From Klebsiella terrigena (GTDB lineage Bacteria; Pseudomonadota; Gammaproteobacteria; Enterobacterales; Enterobacteriaceae), in the NCBI RefSeq assembly GCF_006539725.1, contig NZ_BJNO01000007.1, positions 62,001-126,000 of the forward strand: a stretch of 64,000 nucleotides of DNA. The letters run 5' to 3'. This document shows, piece after piece, positions 30,385 through 40,116 of this stretch. A program made the position numbers and the translations under genes. Below the pieces are notes generated by a model. That model made no database searches. It was given only the letters and a program-made list of their open reading frames with translations, and was not told the origin of the DNA. Every line of letters begins with the position of its first letter. The stretch's first letter is position 1.

Positions 30385-30400
30385 GCTTTCATTCGAAAGT
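30385..30400. promoter_or_regulatory. ACTTTC-N4-GAAAGT-type operator before ybiU
   Basis: GCTTTCATTCGAAAGT lies 15-30 bases upstream of the ybiU start codon and matches the reverse complement of the pflE-upstream copy in 15 of 16 positions. The arms CTTTC / GAAAG flank a 4-base centre. Confidence 0.7.
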
Positions 30401-30511
30401 ATTAAATCTTACAAACGTTAATTTAAGTTAAATTTAAGTTAATGCAAGTTTAAAAAAAGGATAGGGTTCACAAAATGGGAAAATCCGGGGCAGGGTGGCC
30501 CCGGCGGCAGG

Positions 30512-31327
30512 CTATTCGTTGAAGGGGGCGGCGTGGTCCAGCACGGCCTGAATCACATTCAGCGCACCCTGGTGGTTATTGTCATCGGTGGCAAAGCGCG
30601 AGATGGCCTTGATGCTATCGGCGGCGTTGGCCATGGCGAAAGAGTACTTCACCAGCTTGAGCATTTCGGCGTCGTTGCCGCTGTCGCCAATCGCCACGCA
30701 CTCCTGGGGCGAGATCTGCCAGCGTTTCAGCAGGCGACTGATGCCGTTGGCCTTATGCAGGCCGGGGATAATTAAATCGACGAAGCCGAAGCCGCTGGTC
30801 ACCGGCTTCATGATGCCGTCCAGCGAGACGTGCAGCTTATCAATGAGCTGTGGAATATCGCTGTCCGGCAGGTTAAGCGAAAACTTAAACAGCGTGTCGT
30901 CGATATCATGGTAGTTCGCGATGCGCTGCAGACGATGATAGTGTTTTGACATCAGCGCGACGAAGCTATCGGGCGCGCGGTCGCTGACGTAGGCGCTTTC
31001 AAGGCCGCAGGCGACGAAGTTGAGCTGCGGGTCTTTGAGTAGCTCGCCGATCACAATCTGCGACTCATGGCGGGTCAGCTCGCCGTGAAACAGCTGCTGG
31101 CCGTGCTCGTAGACCAGCGCGCCGTTCTCGGCGACGAACGAGATCTGCTCGCGAATTTCCGGGAAAAAGGAGATCAGCTGGTAGTACTGGTTGCCGCTGG
31201 CCACAACGAATTCAATACCCTGCTTGTTGAGCTGCGCGAACTGCGCAAGAAAACGCGAGCGGTCATACTGCTTGGCGTCATTGAGAAAAGTTCCGTCCAT
31301 ATCAGTGACGATAACTTTAACGGTCAT
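30512..31327 (-). CDS. ybiV: Sugar phosphatase YbiV (HAD superfamily, Cof type)
   Basis: This 271-residue HAD phosphatase of the Cof/type IIB group has motif [10 protein letters not shown] with the nucleophile and acid/base Asp. Motif II lies in [12 protein letters not shown], the motif III Lys is in LLKRWQIS, and motif IV is [14 protein letters not shown]. In E. coli YbiV dephosphorylates several sugar phosphates, including erythrose 4-phosphate and ribose 5-phosphate. It is a paralogue of ybjI further right. Its upstream region contains a CRP-like site and a copy of the shared palindrome. Confidence 0.95.
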   Translation of the reverse strand: MTVKVIVTDMDGTFLNDAKQYDRSRFLAQFAQLNKQGIEFVVASGNQYYQLISFFPEIREQISFVAENGALVYEHGQQLFHGELTRHESQIVIGELLKDPQLNFVACGLESAYVSDRAPDSFVALMSKHYHRLQRIANYHDIDDTLFKFSLNLPDSDIPQLIDKLHVSLDGIMKPVTSGFGFVDLIIPGLHKANGISRLLKRWQISPQECVAIGDSGNDAEMLKLVKYSFAMANAADSIKAISRFATDDNNHQGALNVIQAVLDHAAPFNE

Positions 31328-31373
31328 ACCTGTGCTCCTGGCTTAACTGCGACCAGTAACATTCTAATTACAA

Positions 31374-31389
31374 TGTGACCCAAAGCACA
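31374..31389. promoter_or_regulatory. CRP-like site upstream of ybiV
   Basis: TGTGA-CCCAAA-GCACA fits the CRP consensus TGTGA-N6-TCACA in 9 of 10 positions. It is centred about 54 bases before the ybiV start codon. Binding is not shown. Confidence 0.45.
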
Positions 31390-31393
31390 AATT

Positions 31394-31409
31394 TATTTCG
31401 AATGAAAGT
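31394..31409. promoter_or_regulatory. ACTTTC-N4-GAAAGT-type operator before ybiV
   Basis: TATTTCGAATGAAAGT shares 14 of 16 positions, in the same orientation, with the copy upstream of pflE. It lies about 67-82 bases before the ybiV start codon, next to the CRP-like site. Confidence 0.6.
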
Positions 31410-31529
31410 TTACCCGTCGGCTTTGGCGGCGTACTGCCGCTCAAAACCTAATGGCCAAAGCCGTGGGGAAGCGGGTAGCCCGGCCGGGCATTGCGCCAGC
31501 CGGGGTGTGATTGACTGCGGGGAGCCGAC

Positions 31530-33962
31530 CTACAGCGTATGCTCGGTACGGGCGATAATATCGTCCTGGGCATCCGGCGACAGGGCGGTAAAGAACGCCG
31601 AGTAGCCGGCGACGCGAACCACTAAATCGCGGTACTGGTCGGGATGCTTTTTCGCTTCCAGCAGCGTCTCGCGGGAGACGATGTTGTACTGAATATGCCA
31701 GCCTTTGTGCACCTCGAAGAAGGTACGCAGCAGCACCATCAGCTTCTGCTTATCGGACTCGTTCTCAAGCGTTGCCGGGTTGAGCTTCTGATTCAGCAGC
31801 ACGCCGCCGAGAATCGCCCCGGTGGGCAGCTTTCCGACCGAGTTGATGACCGCGGTTGGCCCGAGGTGGTCGGTGCCGGAAGCCGGGCTCGCGCCTTCAG
31901 CCAGCGGAGAGTGGGCTTTACGTCCGTCCGGCGTGGCCATCGTCTGGGCGCCAAACGGCACGTTGGCGGAAATCGACGAGGTTCCGGCGTAGTAGTTGCC
32001 GCCTATCGGGCCGCGGCCGTAGCGCGGATTATGGTAATTCTTCAGCTCGTCGATATAGGTCTGGTAGGCGCGGGCCAGCAGGGTATCGACGCTATCGTCA
32101 TCGTTGCCGTACTTCGGCGCGCCGTTGATTAAGCGCTGGCGCAGCTGCTCGTGGGTCAGCCCATCGAAGTCCTCCGCGAGGGCTTTCGCCAGCTGCTGCT
32201 GACCAATGGCGCCCTGGTCAAAGACCAGCTTTTTCACCGCCGCCAGGCTGTTGCCGAGGTTGGCGATCCCGACCTGCAGACCGGAAACCCAGTCATACTT
32301 CGCGCCGCCCTGCTTGATGCTTTTCGCCCGCTCGATGCAGTCATCCACCAGCGCCGAGCAGAGAATATCGTGCACGTTCTCCTCCAGCATGGTATCGACA
32401 ACGTACTCAATCTCGATGGACTTGCGCGTGTAGTAGCGGATCTGAGCATCCCAGTCGGCCAGCACCTGCTCGAAGCTGCTGAAGTTGCCTTTTGATAGCG
32501 CATGCTCCTGCGGGAGGAAGATTTGACCGCTGGTGGCATCGCGGCCGCCTTCCAGCGTGGCCAGCATGACGCGGGCGAAGTTGATAAAGCTCATCCCGGT
32601 GCAGCGATAGCCCCATTTGCCGCCCACGGCGGTTTCGATACAGCCGATCGCCGCGTAGTCGTAGGCGTCCTGCGGCTCAATCCCGAGCTTGATAAACTCC
32701 GGGATCACTATCTCATCGTTATTGAACGCCGGCATGCCGAAGCCGCAGCGAATGACCTGCACGCAGGCGTCGAGGAAGTCGTTGCTCATCCCGGCGTGGT
32801 AGCGCACGCTCAGGTTAGGCTGGGTCGAGCGCAGGCGCCCGCAGGATTCGAGGATCGCGTACGAGAGCGGGTTTACCGCATCCTGCGGCTGGCCGTCGTG
32901 CAGGGTCTGGCCGCCGATGGTGACGTTCTGATACAGCGGGCTGCCCGCGGAGGCTTTGGAGTGCGAGCCGGAGCGGATCTTGTTCACTTCCAGCAGCTTC
33001 AGCCAGCAGCTGTGCAGCAGCTCGATGGCGTGCTCGCGGTCCAGCGACTGCTGGAGCTCAACGTCGCGACGGTAGTACGGGTACAGGTACTGGTCCATAC
33101 GGCCGAAGGAGACCGAGTGGCCGTTGGATTCAATCTGCAGGATCAGCTGAATGAAGTAGCACAGCTGCAGCGCCTGCCAGAAGGTTTTCGGCGGCTCGTG
33201 GGCGATGATTTCGCAGCCTTCGGCGATAGTCAGCAGCTCGTCGCGGCGGGAGGGGCGGGTTTCTTCTGCCGCCATGGTACGCGCCAGTTCGGCAAAGCGT
33301 CGGCTGTGATCGCTGACCGCCTCCAGCACGATATCAATGGCCTTCAGGAACTGCTCGCCGTGCAGATCTTCCAGCACGGTCAGGTTAATACGCGAGCGGC
33401 GTTCGGCGACCTTAGCACGCATGCCGTCGAGGCCTTTTTCCAGCAGCAGCGGGTAGTTCACCGCGAGGTGAGCATCGCCGGAAGTCATGTTGCCTTCCGC
33501 CTTAATAATCCCGGTGGCGAGCAGCGCTTTTTGCTCGTCGGTGAACATACCGTAGCAGCGGTCCTGCACGGTCTGACCGCGCCACCACGGGCAGATTTCA
33601 TGCAGGATGCGCTTATTCTCTTCGCTGACCGCAAAGCCGGCGCCTGGGCGATCGGCGAGATCGTCAATCTCCTTTTCAATCCAGCTGACGGTGTACTCCG
33701 GGAAGATGGGCGCCGCGCGCACTTCGCAGGCCTGGTTGCCGACGATCAGCTCGTCGTGTTTGATCCAGATGGTGCGCTCTGCCAGATGATGAGCCAGCGC
33801 CAGCGCGCGGCGTACCGGGATTGGCTTATCCAGGTGCTGCTGATAAGCGGCGGTGTAGTGACGGGCGCGCTCGGTACACACTGGCGGCTTAACAATGTGT
33901 ACCAGCGCCGTTTTATGTGCCTGAATGCGGGGGCTTAGCGTGTCCAGTTTCAGTGTGGTCAT
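31530..33962 (-). CDS. pflF: Glycyl radical enzyme PflF (YbiW), putative formate-lyase-like protein
   Basis: This 810-residue protein of the pyruvate formate-lyase/glycyl radical family is very close to E. coli YbiW. The thiyl-radical Cys is in DYAAIGCIETAVGG and the glycyl radical motif is RVAGYSAFF, with the radical Gly near residue 786. A single Cys at the active site, rather than the adjacent Cys pair of PflB, argues for a diol dehydratase/lyase-type reaction. The substrate is unknown. The enzyme works only without oxygen and needs PflE, encoded just upstream. Two adjacent ATGs occur, and the second (33962) gives the E. coli length. Confidence 0.92.
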   Translation of the reverse strand: MTTLKLDTLSPRIQAHKTALVHIVKPPVCTERARHYTAAYQQHLDKPIPVRRALALAHHLAERTIWIKHDELIVGNQACEVRAAPIFPEYTVSWIEKEIDDLADRPGAGFAVSEENKRILHEICPWWRGQTVQDRCYGMFTDEQKALLATGIIKAEGNMTSGDAHLAVNYPLLLEKGLDGMRAKVAERRSRINLTVLEDLHGEQFLKAIDIVLEAVSDHSRRFAELARTMAAEETRPSRRDELLTIAEGCEIIAHEPPKTFWQALQLCYFIQLILQIESNGHSVSFGRMDQYLYPYYRRDVELQQSLDREHAIELLHSCWLKLLEVNKIRSGSHSKASAGSPLYQNVTIGGQTLHDGQPQDAVNPLSYAILESCGRLRSTQPNLSVRYHAGMSNDFLDACVQVIRCGFGMPAFNNDEIVIPEFIKLGIEPQDAYDYAAIGCIETAVGGKWGYRCTGMSFINFARVMLATLEGGRDATSGQIFLPQEHALSKGNFSSFEQVLADWDAQIRYYTRKSIEIEYVVDTMLEENVHDILCSALVDDCIERAKSIKQGGAKYDWVSGLQVGIANLGNSLAAVKKLVFDQGAIGQQQLAKALAEDFDGLTHEQLRQRLINGAPKYGNDDDSVDTLLARAYQTYIDELKNYHNPRYGRGPIGGNYYAGTSSISANVPFGAQTMATPDGRKAHSPLAEGASPASGTDHLGPTAVINSVGKLPTGAILGGVLLNQKLNPATLENESDKQKLMVLLRTFFEVHKGWHIQYNIVSRETLLEAKKHPDQYRDLVVRVAGYSAFFTALSPDAQDDIIARTEHTL

Positions 33963-33966
33963 CATT

Positions 33967-34866
33967 TTATCCTCGTAGAGTAGCCGTTAAACCTTTGCTC
34001 TGAGCGTAGTTCTGCGCGAAGGCGAGCAGCTCGGGGTCAGCAAGGGGTTTGTCCGGAGCGGTATAGGGCTGACTGAGTAACTGATATTTGTTCATTCCCA
34101 GCGTGTGATACGGTAGGAAGTGGATCTCGCCAACCTGCAGGCGGTCGGCGGCAAAGTCGGTAATCGCGGCAATCGTTGCCTCATCGGCGTTAAAGCCCTG
34201 AATCAGCGGGACGCGGATGATGATTTTTTTCCCCGCCTGCGCCACGCGCTGCAGGTTATCGAGCACCCGACCGGCGCTGCCGTCGGTCCACTCTTTGAAA
34301 ATGGCTTCGTTGACGTGCTTCAGGTCGGCGAGGAACAGGTCAACCCAGGGCAGCGAGGGCTCAACGTATTTCCACGGCACGTGCAGGCAGGTTTCAACCG
34401 CGGTGTGAATTCCCGCCGTGCGGCTGGCCTGCAGCAGCTGCTGCGCCAGCTCGGGATTCATAAACGGCTCGCCGCCGGAAAGAGTGACCCCGCCGCCGCT
34501 GCGATCGTAAAAAGGCTTATCGCGCAGCACCGTGGCCATAATCTGCGCCACCTCTTTTTCTTCGCCGCACACGCTGAGGGCGGTGGTCGGGCAGCAGTCG
34601 CGCAGCGACTCATAGCCTTCGGCGGTGAGCTTCTGGCGGTGGATAATCAGGCCGTCGAGGCTGCGGGTTATGGCATCCGGCGCCGCCTGCTGGCACAGGT
34701 TGCAGCCGGCAAGGCACAGGCGAGGGTCGTACAGCAGATCCGCGGTGCGGGAGCGGCTTTCCGGGTTTTGACACCAGCGACAGCCCAGCGAGCAGCCTTT
34801 GAGGAATACGACGGTGCGGATCCCTGGGCCGTCATGGGTTGAGTAGCGCTGAATGTTGAAAATCAT
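33967..34866 (-). CDS. pflE: Glycyl-radical-enzyme activating protein PflE (YbiY)
   Basis: This 299-residue radical SAM enzyme generates the glycyl radical on its partner PflF. The radical SAM cluster motif is [14 protein letters not shown] (CxxxCxxC), and an inserted ferredoxin-like Cys set follows ([11 protein letters not shown]). The SAM-binding GGE motif appears in [10 protein letters not shown]. The start at 34866 ([15 protein letters not shown]) has a GGGGG ribosome-binding site and the standard family N-terminus. The gene ends 4 bases before pflF begins, so the two are one operon. A perfect ACTTTC/GAAAGT dyad lies 39-54 bases upstream. Confidence 0.93.
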   Translation of the reverse strand: MIFNIQRYSTHDGPGIRTVVFLKGCSLGCRWCQNPESRSRTADLLYDPRLCLAGCNLCQQAAPDAITRSLDGLIIHRQKLTAEGYESLRDCCPTTALSVCGEEKEVAQIMATVLRDKPFYDRSGGGVTLSGGEPFMNPELAQQLLQASRTAGIHTAVETCLHVPWKYVEPSLPWVDLFLADLKHVNEAIFKEWTDGSAGRVLDNLQRVAQAGKKIIIRVPLIQGFNADEATIAAITDFAADRLQVGEIHFLPYHTLGMNKYQLLSQPYTAPDKPLADPELLAFAQNYAQSKGLTATLRG

Positions 34867-34904
34867 GAGACCCCCTTCTTTTTTTTGCATATGAAGATTG
34901 AATT

Positions 34905-34920
34905 ACTTTCGAATGAAAGT
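34905..34920. promoter_or_regulatory. ACTTTC-N4-GAAAGT operator before pflE-pflF
   Basis: ACTTTCGAATGAAAGT is a perfect 6+6 inverted repeat around GAAT. It lies in the promoter region of the pflE-pflF operon and is the best copy of the element found in this neighbourhood. Confidence 0.7.
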
Positions 34921-35022
34921 TGCATTGATGCAAATCAACAAGTAGGGCGGGTGGCTCTGGTGAAGAGGGGAAAGTCGCCGTCGGTCGCAAATTTTCCGGC
35001 GACGGCCGCCGCCGGAGAAGGA

Positions 35023-35778
35023 TTAGCGGCTGGCGCAAACCTCGCACTGCGGGTCGCGCATCAGCTTCATTTCGCGGAACTGGCAGGTCATGGCGTCGTA
35101 CATAACCAGCCTGCCTGCGGCAGGCGTGCCGTACTGGGTCAGGACCTTAATGGCCTCCATCGCCTGCAGGGAGCCAATGACGCCGACCAGCGGCGCCATC
35201 ACCCCGGCCTCAACGCAGGTGAGGGCGTTCTCGCCGAACAGCCGGCTCAGGCAGCGATAGCAGGGCTCGTTATCCTGATACATAAAGACGCTGATTTGCC
35301 CCTCCATGCGGATCGCGGCACCGGAGACCAGCGGCGTTTTATGCTGAAAACAGCCGGCGTTAAGCTGATTGCGTATCGTCACGTTATCGGTACAGTCGAG
35401 CACCAGGTCGTGGGCGGCGATCTGCGCCGCCAGCGCCGGCTGGTCGAGCAGCGCATTAAGCGGGGTGAGCCGCACGTGAGGGTTGATTCGCGCCAGCGAG
35501 TCGCGGGCGGAGTCCACCTTCGGCAAACCAATCGTGGCATCGCTGTGCAGCGTCTGGCGCTGTAGATTGGAGAGCGAGACGCTATCGAAATCGAGCAGGG
35601 TAAGCGCGCCGACGCCGGCCGCCGCCAGATACTGGGCGGCAGCGCAGCCCAGCCCGCCGAGGCCGACCACCAGCACCCGGGCGCCCTTCAGCCGCTCCTG
35701 ACCGTCAAAATCGAAGTTGCGCAGGATTATCTGCCGGTTGTAGCGCAGCATCTCCTCATCGCTCAGCTCGACGTCCAT
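35023..35778 (-). CDS. moeB: Molybdopterin-synthase adenylyltransferase MoeB
   Basis: This 251-residue E1-like enzyme adenylates the C-terminal Gly of MoaD during molybdopterin synthesis. The nucleotide-binding motif is VVGLGGLGCAAAQYL, with the catalytic Arg/Asp region in LLDFDSVSLSNLQRQ and DCTDNVTIRNQLN. Zinc-binding pairs CYRC and CEVC are present. The ATG overlaps the moeA stop as TAATG, so the two genes are translationally coupled. Confidence 0.96.
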   Translation of the reverse strand: MDVELSDEEMLRYNRQIILRNFDFDGQERLKGARVLVVGLGGLGCAAAQYLAAAGVGALTLLDFDSVSLSNLQRQTLHSDATIGLPKVDSARDSLARINPHVRLTPLNALLDQPALAAQIAAHDLVLDCTDNVTIRNQLNAGCFQHKTPLVSGAAIRMEGQISVFMYQDNEPCYRCLSRLFGENALTCVEAGVMAPLVGVIGSLQAMEAIKVLTQYGTPAAGRLVMYDAMTCQFREMKLMRDPQCEVCASR

Positions 35779-37013
35779 TACAGCCCTCCGAAGAGGTGGT
35801 TAAAGGGTTCGACTTCGACCCACTCGCCCGCTTCGACGTGACCGCGCTCGCGCTCCAGCACGATAAAGCAGTTACCCTGGCTGAAGGAGCTGAAGATGTG
35901 CGAACCCTGATGGCCGGTGGACGTCACCACCAGCTCGCCGTCCGGATTGCGCTGCAGCACGCCGCGCTGGAAGTCGAGACGCCCCGGGGATTTTTTCAAC
36001 CGCATCGCCGCCCGCGCGCGTAGGCGCATCGGCTGCGCGCCGCTCGCGCTGCCGCTCAGTTTTGCCAGCAGCGGCAGCACCAGCTGGTAGAAGGTGAGGG
36101 TGGCGGAAACCGGGTTGCCCGGCAGGCCGCAGAACCAGCTGCTGCTGAGCTTGCCGAAAGCAAAGGGTTTGCCCGGCTTGATCGCCAGCTTCCAGAAGCC
36201 GATTTCGCCTAACTCTTCGAGGATCTCTTTGGTGTAATCCGCTTCGCCGACCGAGACGCCACCCGAGCTGATAACCACGTCGGCCTGCTGGTCGGCAGCG
36301 ATAAACGCTGCCCGCAGTTTTGCCGGGTCGTCGGCGATAATGCCGAGGTTGATCACCTCGCAGCCCAGCTGCTGGAGCATCAGGTGCACCGCCAGGCGGT
36401 TGGTATCGTAGATTTGCCCGTCGCCAAGCGGCTGGCCCGGCAGCTGCAGCTCGTCGCCGGTAGAGAAGACCGCCACGCGAACTTTACGCACCACCTCGAC
36501 GTCGGCGATGCCCAGCGATGCCAGCACCGGCAGCTCCGCGACGGTCAGCGGCGTACCGGCCGGGAACACCACCGCGCCGTGAGCGATATCTTCCCCGCGC
36601 CGACGAATATTCTGTCCGGCCTTTACCGCGGCGATGAAGCGAACGCCGTCGGCGCTTTGCTCGGTCTCTTCCTGCATCACCACCGCATCGCAGCCCTGCG
36701 GCACCGGCGCGCCGGTCATAATGCGAATGCAGGTGCCTGCGGGCCAGGCATCGTGGAACGGCTGGCCGGCGAACGCTTTCCCGGCGATCGGTAGCGCCGC
36801 GCCGTCGGCAAGATCGGCGAGGCGTACGGCGTAGCCGTCCATTGCCGAGTTATCAAACCCGGGGACATCCAGCGGCGAAACGAGATCATGGGCGGTGACG
36901 CGCGAAAAGGCCTGCAACAGCGGCACGGTTTCCACCGCATTCAGCGGCGTAATACGGTTGAGCATCTGGGTCAGGGCTGTGTCGAGAGGCATCAGTCCGG
37001 CGGTAAAATCCAT
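35778..37013 (-). CDS. moeA: Molybdopterin molybdenumtransferase MoeA
   Basis: This 411-residue enzyme inserts molybdate into adenylylated molybdopterin to give the molybdenum cofactor. Conserved segments are [45 protein letters not shown] and [13 protein letters not shown], plus [12 protein letters not shown] and [13 protein letters not shown]. The start at 37013 ([11 protein letters not shown]) has AGGAG upstream and equals the E. coli length. The open frame extends 23 codons further without support. It is divergent from iaaA. Confidence 0.96.
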   Translation of the reverse strand: MDFTAGLMPLDTALTQMLNRITPLNAVETVPLLQAFSRVTAHDLVSPLDVPGFDNSAMDGYAVRLADLADGAALPIAGKAFAGQPFHDAWPAGTCIRIMTGAPVPQGCDAVVMQEETEQSADGVRFIAAVKAGQNIRRRGEDIAHGAVVFPAGTPLTVAELPVLASLGIADVEVVRKVRVAVFSTGDELQLPGQPLGDGQIYDTNRLAVHLMLQQLGCEVINLGIIADDPAKLRAAFIAADQQADVVISSGGVSVGEADYTKEILEELGEIGFWKLAIKPGKPFAFGKLSSSWFCGLPGNPVSATLTFYQLVLPLLAKLSGSASGAQPMRLRARAAMRLKKSPGRLDFQRGVLQRNPDGELVVTSTGHQGSHIFSSFSQGNCFIVLERERGHVEAGEWVEVEPFNHLFGGL

Positions 37014-37267
37014 GGGTTTCTCCTGCGGGCAAACATCGAAAACGCCTATTATGGCAGAAAAGTGCGGGCGGCTATATGCCACCTGGGTACAGGCTTTACA
37101 TCACCGTCCGCTCTTTCTATATTCAAAAATTGTATAGGACAGTCAGCACGATAATGATATCTATACACTTTATTATTTAAGCTCGCTTTGCGAGGGCAGA
37201 GACCTGGTGCGGCGTGAATCAATAGCGCAACCCACGGCGGATCGGCGCAGCAGGAAGGAATGGCGGA

Positions 37268-38209
37268 ATGAGCAAGGCGGTGATAGCAATTCACGGCGGC
37301 GCGGGGGCAATTAGCCGCGCGCAGCTGACGCCGGAACGCGAGCGGCAGTTCGTGGCGGCGCTGTCGGCGATTGTCGATAGCGGGCAGAAAATGCTGGCGG
37401 CGGGCGCCAGCGCGCTGGATACGGTGACCGAGGCGGTGCGCCAGCTTGAGGAGTGTCCGCTGTTTAACGCCGGCATCGGGTCGGTGTTTACCCGGGACGC
37501 CACCCATGAGCTCGACGCCTGCGTAATGGACGGCAACAGCCTGCACGCCGGGGCGGTTGCCGGCGTTAAGCATCTGCGCAACCCGATCCTGGCGGCGCGG
37601 CTGGTGCTGGAGCAGAGCCCGCACGTGCTGCTGATCGGCGAAGGGGCGGAGGCGTTTGCCGCCTCTCACGGGATGGCGCGGGTGGAAAACGATCTCTTCT
37701 CGACGACCGAGCGCCGCCTGCAGCTGCAGCAGGCGCAGGCGGATGATGAGATACTCCTCGACCACGGCGTCGCGCCGCTGGACGAGCGGCATAAAATGGG
37801 CACCGTCGGCGCGGTGGCGCTGGATATCGCCGGCAACCTTGCCGCCGCGACCTCCACCGGCGGGATGACCAACAAGCTTCCCGGACGCGTTGGCGATAGC
37901 CCGCTGCCCGGCGCCGGCTGCTACGCCAATAACGCCAGCGTGGCGGTCTCCTGTACCGGCACCGGCGAGGTGTTTATCCGCACCCTGGCGGCCTACGATA
38001 TTGCCGCGCTGATGGAGTACGCGAACCTGAGCCTGCGTGAGGCCTGCGAGCGGGTAGTGATGGAGAAGCTTCCGGCCCTCGGCGGCAGCGGCGGCCTGAT
38101 TGCCATCGACAGAGAAGGCAATGTGGTGCTGCCGTTTAACAGCGAAGGCATGTATCGGGCCTGGTGCTACGCGGGCGATACGCCCACCATTGGAATTTAT
38201 CGGGAATAA
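37268..38209 (+). CDS. iaaA: Isoaspartyl peptidase/L-asparaginase IaaA
   Basis: This 313-residue Ntn-hydrolase precursor cleaves itself before the Thr of [12 protein letters not shown] (near residue 179). That Thr becomes the N-terminal nucleophile of the beta subunit. The N-terminal [12 protein letters not shown] and the substrate loop [22 protein letters not shown] are typical of the family. It removes isoaspartyl residues from dipeptides. As in E. coli, it heads the iaaA-gsiABCD operon, which links peptide hydrolysis to glutathione import. The gap to the gsiA TTG start is 13 bases. Confidence 0.95.
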   Translation: MSKAVIAIHGGAGAISRAQLTPERERQFVAALSAIVDSGQKMLAAGASALDTVTEAVRQLEECPLFNAGIGSVFTRDATHELDACVMDGNSLHAGAVAGVKHLRNPILAARLVLEQSPHVLLIGEGAEAFAASHGMARVENDLFSTTERRLQLQQAQADDEILLDHGVAPLDERHKMGTVGAVALDIAGNLAAATSTGGMTNKLPGRVGDSPLPGAGCYANNASVAVSCTGTGEVFIRTLAAYDIAALMEYANLSLREACERVVMEKLPALGGSGGLIAIDREGNVVLPFNSEGMYRAWCYAGDTPTIGIYRE

Positions 38210-38222
38210 GGGGGTAGGGACG

Positions 38223-40079
38223 TTGCCGCATAGTCAAGAAATCGACGCCAGTGATGTTCTGGTGGTGCGCGATCTGAACGTGGCGTTCAGCCAGGAGCAG
38301 CAGACCTTTTCTGCGGTGCGGCATCTTTCGTTCAACCTGCGGCGCGGCGAAACGTTAGCCATCGTCGGCGAGTCGGGCTCGGGGAAGTCGGTGACCGCGC
38401 TGGCGCTGATGCGCCTGCTCGATGACGCCGCCAGCCAGGTCAGCAGCGACGCGCTGTGGCTGCGTCGGCGCAATCGTCAGGTCATTGCGCTGAGCGACCA
38501 GTCGGCTTCGGCAATGCGCCACGTGCGCGGGGCGGATATCGCGATGATTTTCCAGGAGCCGATGACCTCGCTGAATCCGGTATTTACCATCGGCGAACAG
38601 ATCGCCGAGTCCATTCGCCTGCACCAGAATCTGGGCCATGACGAGGCCCTTCGCGAAGCGAAAAAAATGCTCGATCAGGTGCGGATACCGGAGGCTGAAG
38701 CGATGCTGTCGCGCTATCCGCATCAGCTCTCCGGCGGCATGCGCCAGAGGGTGATGATCGCCATGGCGCTCTCCTGCCGTCCGGCGGTGCTGATTGCCGA
38801 CGAACCCACCACCGCGCTGGATGTCACCGTTCAGGCGCAGATCCTCCAGCTGATTGCCGTGCTGCAAAAAGAGATGGAGATGGGGGTTATTTTTATTACT
38901 CACGATATGGGCGTGGTGGCCGATATTGCCGACCGCGTGCTGGTGATGTACCGCGGCGAAGCGGTGGAGAGCGGAACGGTCGAGGAGATTTTCCGCGCGC
39001 CTGCTCACCCTTATACCCAGGCGCTGCTGGCGGCGGTCCCGCGCTTAGGCTCGATGCGCGGCAGCGATTTGCCGCGCCGCTTCCCGCTGCTCAACCAGAG
39101 CGCGCCCGATGACGGCGAACAGGATACCGTCGTCGCCGGCGAGCCGATTCTGCAGGTGCGCGACCTGGTGGCGCGCTTCCCGCTGCGCAGCGGCATTTTG
39201 AACCGGGTGACCCGCGAGGTGCATGCGGTTGAAAAAGTCAGCTTTGACCTCTGGCCGGGGGAAACCCTGGCGCTGGTCGGCGAGTCCGGCTGCGGTAAAT
39301 CCACCACCGGTCGGGCGTTGCTGCGGCTGGTGGCGACCGAGAGCGGGACTATCGTGTTTAACGGCGAGCGTATCGATACCCTGGCAAGCGGTAAGCTGCA
39401 GGCGCTGCGCCGCGACATACAGTTTATTTTCCAGGACCCGTACGCCTCGCTCGATCCGCGGCAAACGGTGGGCTACTCCATTATGGAGCCGCTGCGCGTG
39501 CACGGGCTGCTGGCAGGCGAGGCGGCCCGTCAGCGCGTGGCCTGGCTGCTTGAGCGCGTCGGCCTGCAGCCGGAGCACGCCTGGCGCTATCCGCACGAGT
39601 TTTCCGGCGGCCAGCGCCAGCGCGTATGCATTGCGCGGGCGCTGGCGCTGAATCCCAAAGTGGTGATTGCCGATGAGTCGGTTTCGGCGCTCGACGTCTC
39701 GATTCGCGCGCAGATTATTAACCTGATGCTCGATCTCCAGCGTGAAATGGGCATCGCCTTTCTGTTTATTTCCCACGATATGGCGGTGGTTGAGCGCATC
39801 AGCCATCGCGTCGCGGTGATGTATCGCGGGCGCATCGTTGAGATTGGCCCGCGCCGCGCCGTATTTGAAAACCCGCAGCATCCCTATACCCGCAAGCTGA
39901 TGGCCGCCGTACCGGTGGCCGACCCGGCGCATCGTCATCCGCAGCGCGTACTGCTTTCAGACGAGCTGCCGGGCAACATCTATAAGCGAGGGGAAGAGGT
40001 AGCCAGCGCGCCGCTACAACAGGTAGGGCCCGGGCATTTCGTTGCCAGGGAACCTGCCGCCGACGTGCTGGGCAGATAA
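38223..40079 (+). CDS. gsiA: Glutathione ABC transporter ATP-binding protein GsiA
   Basis: This is a 618-residue double ATPase with two complete ABC domains of the oligopeptide (Opp/Dpp) type. The Walker A motifs are GESGSGKS and GESGCGKST, the signatures are LSGGMRQR and FSGGQRQR, and the Walker B segments are [12 protein letters not shown] and [12 protein letters not shown]. It energises glutathione import with GsiBCD. I place the start at the TTG at 38223 (reading LPHSQEID), preceded by AGGG and matching the E. coli N-terminus MPHSDELD. The longer open frame back to 38100 overlaps iaaA and is rejected. Confidence 0.94.
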   Translation: MPHSQEIDASDVLVVRDLNVAFSQEQQTFSAVRHLSFNLRRGETLAIVGESGSGKSVTALALMRLLDDAASQVSSDALWLRRRNRQVIALSDQSASAMRHVRGADIAMIFQEPMTSLNPVFTIGEQIAESIRLHQNLGHDEALREAKKMLDQVRIPEAEAMLSRYPHQLSGGMRQRVMIAMALSCRPAVLIADEPTTALDVTVQAQILQLIAVLQKEMEMGVIFITHDMGVVADIADRVLVMYRGEAVESGTVEEIFRAPAHPYTQALLAAVPRLGSMRGSDLPRRFPLLNQSAPDDGEQDTVVAGEPILQVRDLVARFPLRSGILNRVTREVHAVEKVSFDLWPGETLALVGESGCGKSTTGRALLRLVATESGTIVFNGERIDTLASGKLQALRRDIQFIFQDPYASLDPRQTVGYSIMEPLRVHGLLAGEAARQRVAWLLERVGLQPEHAWRYPHEFSGGQRQRVCIARALALNPKVVIADESVSALDVSIRAQIINLMLDLQREMGIAFLFISHDMAVVERISHRVAVMYRGRIVEIGPRRAVFENPQHPYTRKLMAAVPVADPAHRHPQRVLLSDELPGNIYKRGEEVASAPLQQVGPGHFVAREPAADVLGR

Positions 40080-40116
40080 CAACGACACCAATAACGCAGC
40101 ATTTCAGGAGAACAAC

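Noticed and set aside
32502-33938. Long plus-strand open frame (478 codons) opposite pflF
   Set aside because: Antisense shadow of a well-conserved glycyl radical enzyme, with no recognisable protein features.
37131-37167. TGTATAG / CTATACA inverted repeat between moeA and iaaA
   Set aside because: The 7-base arms are 23 bases apart in AT-rich DNA, which is likely to occur by chance, and no known regulator fits.
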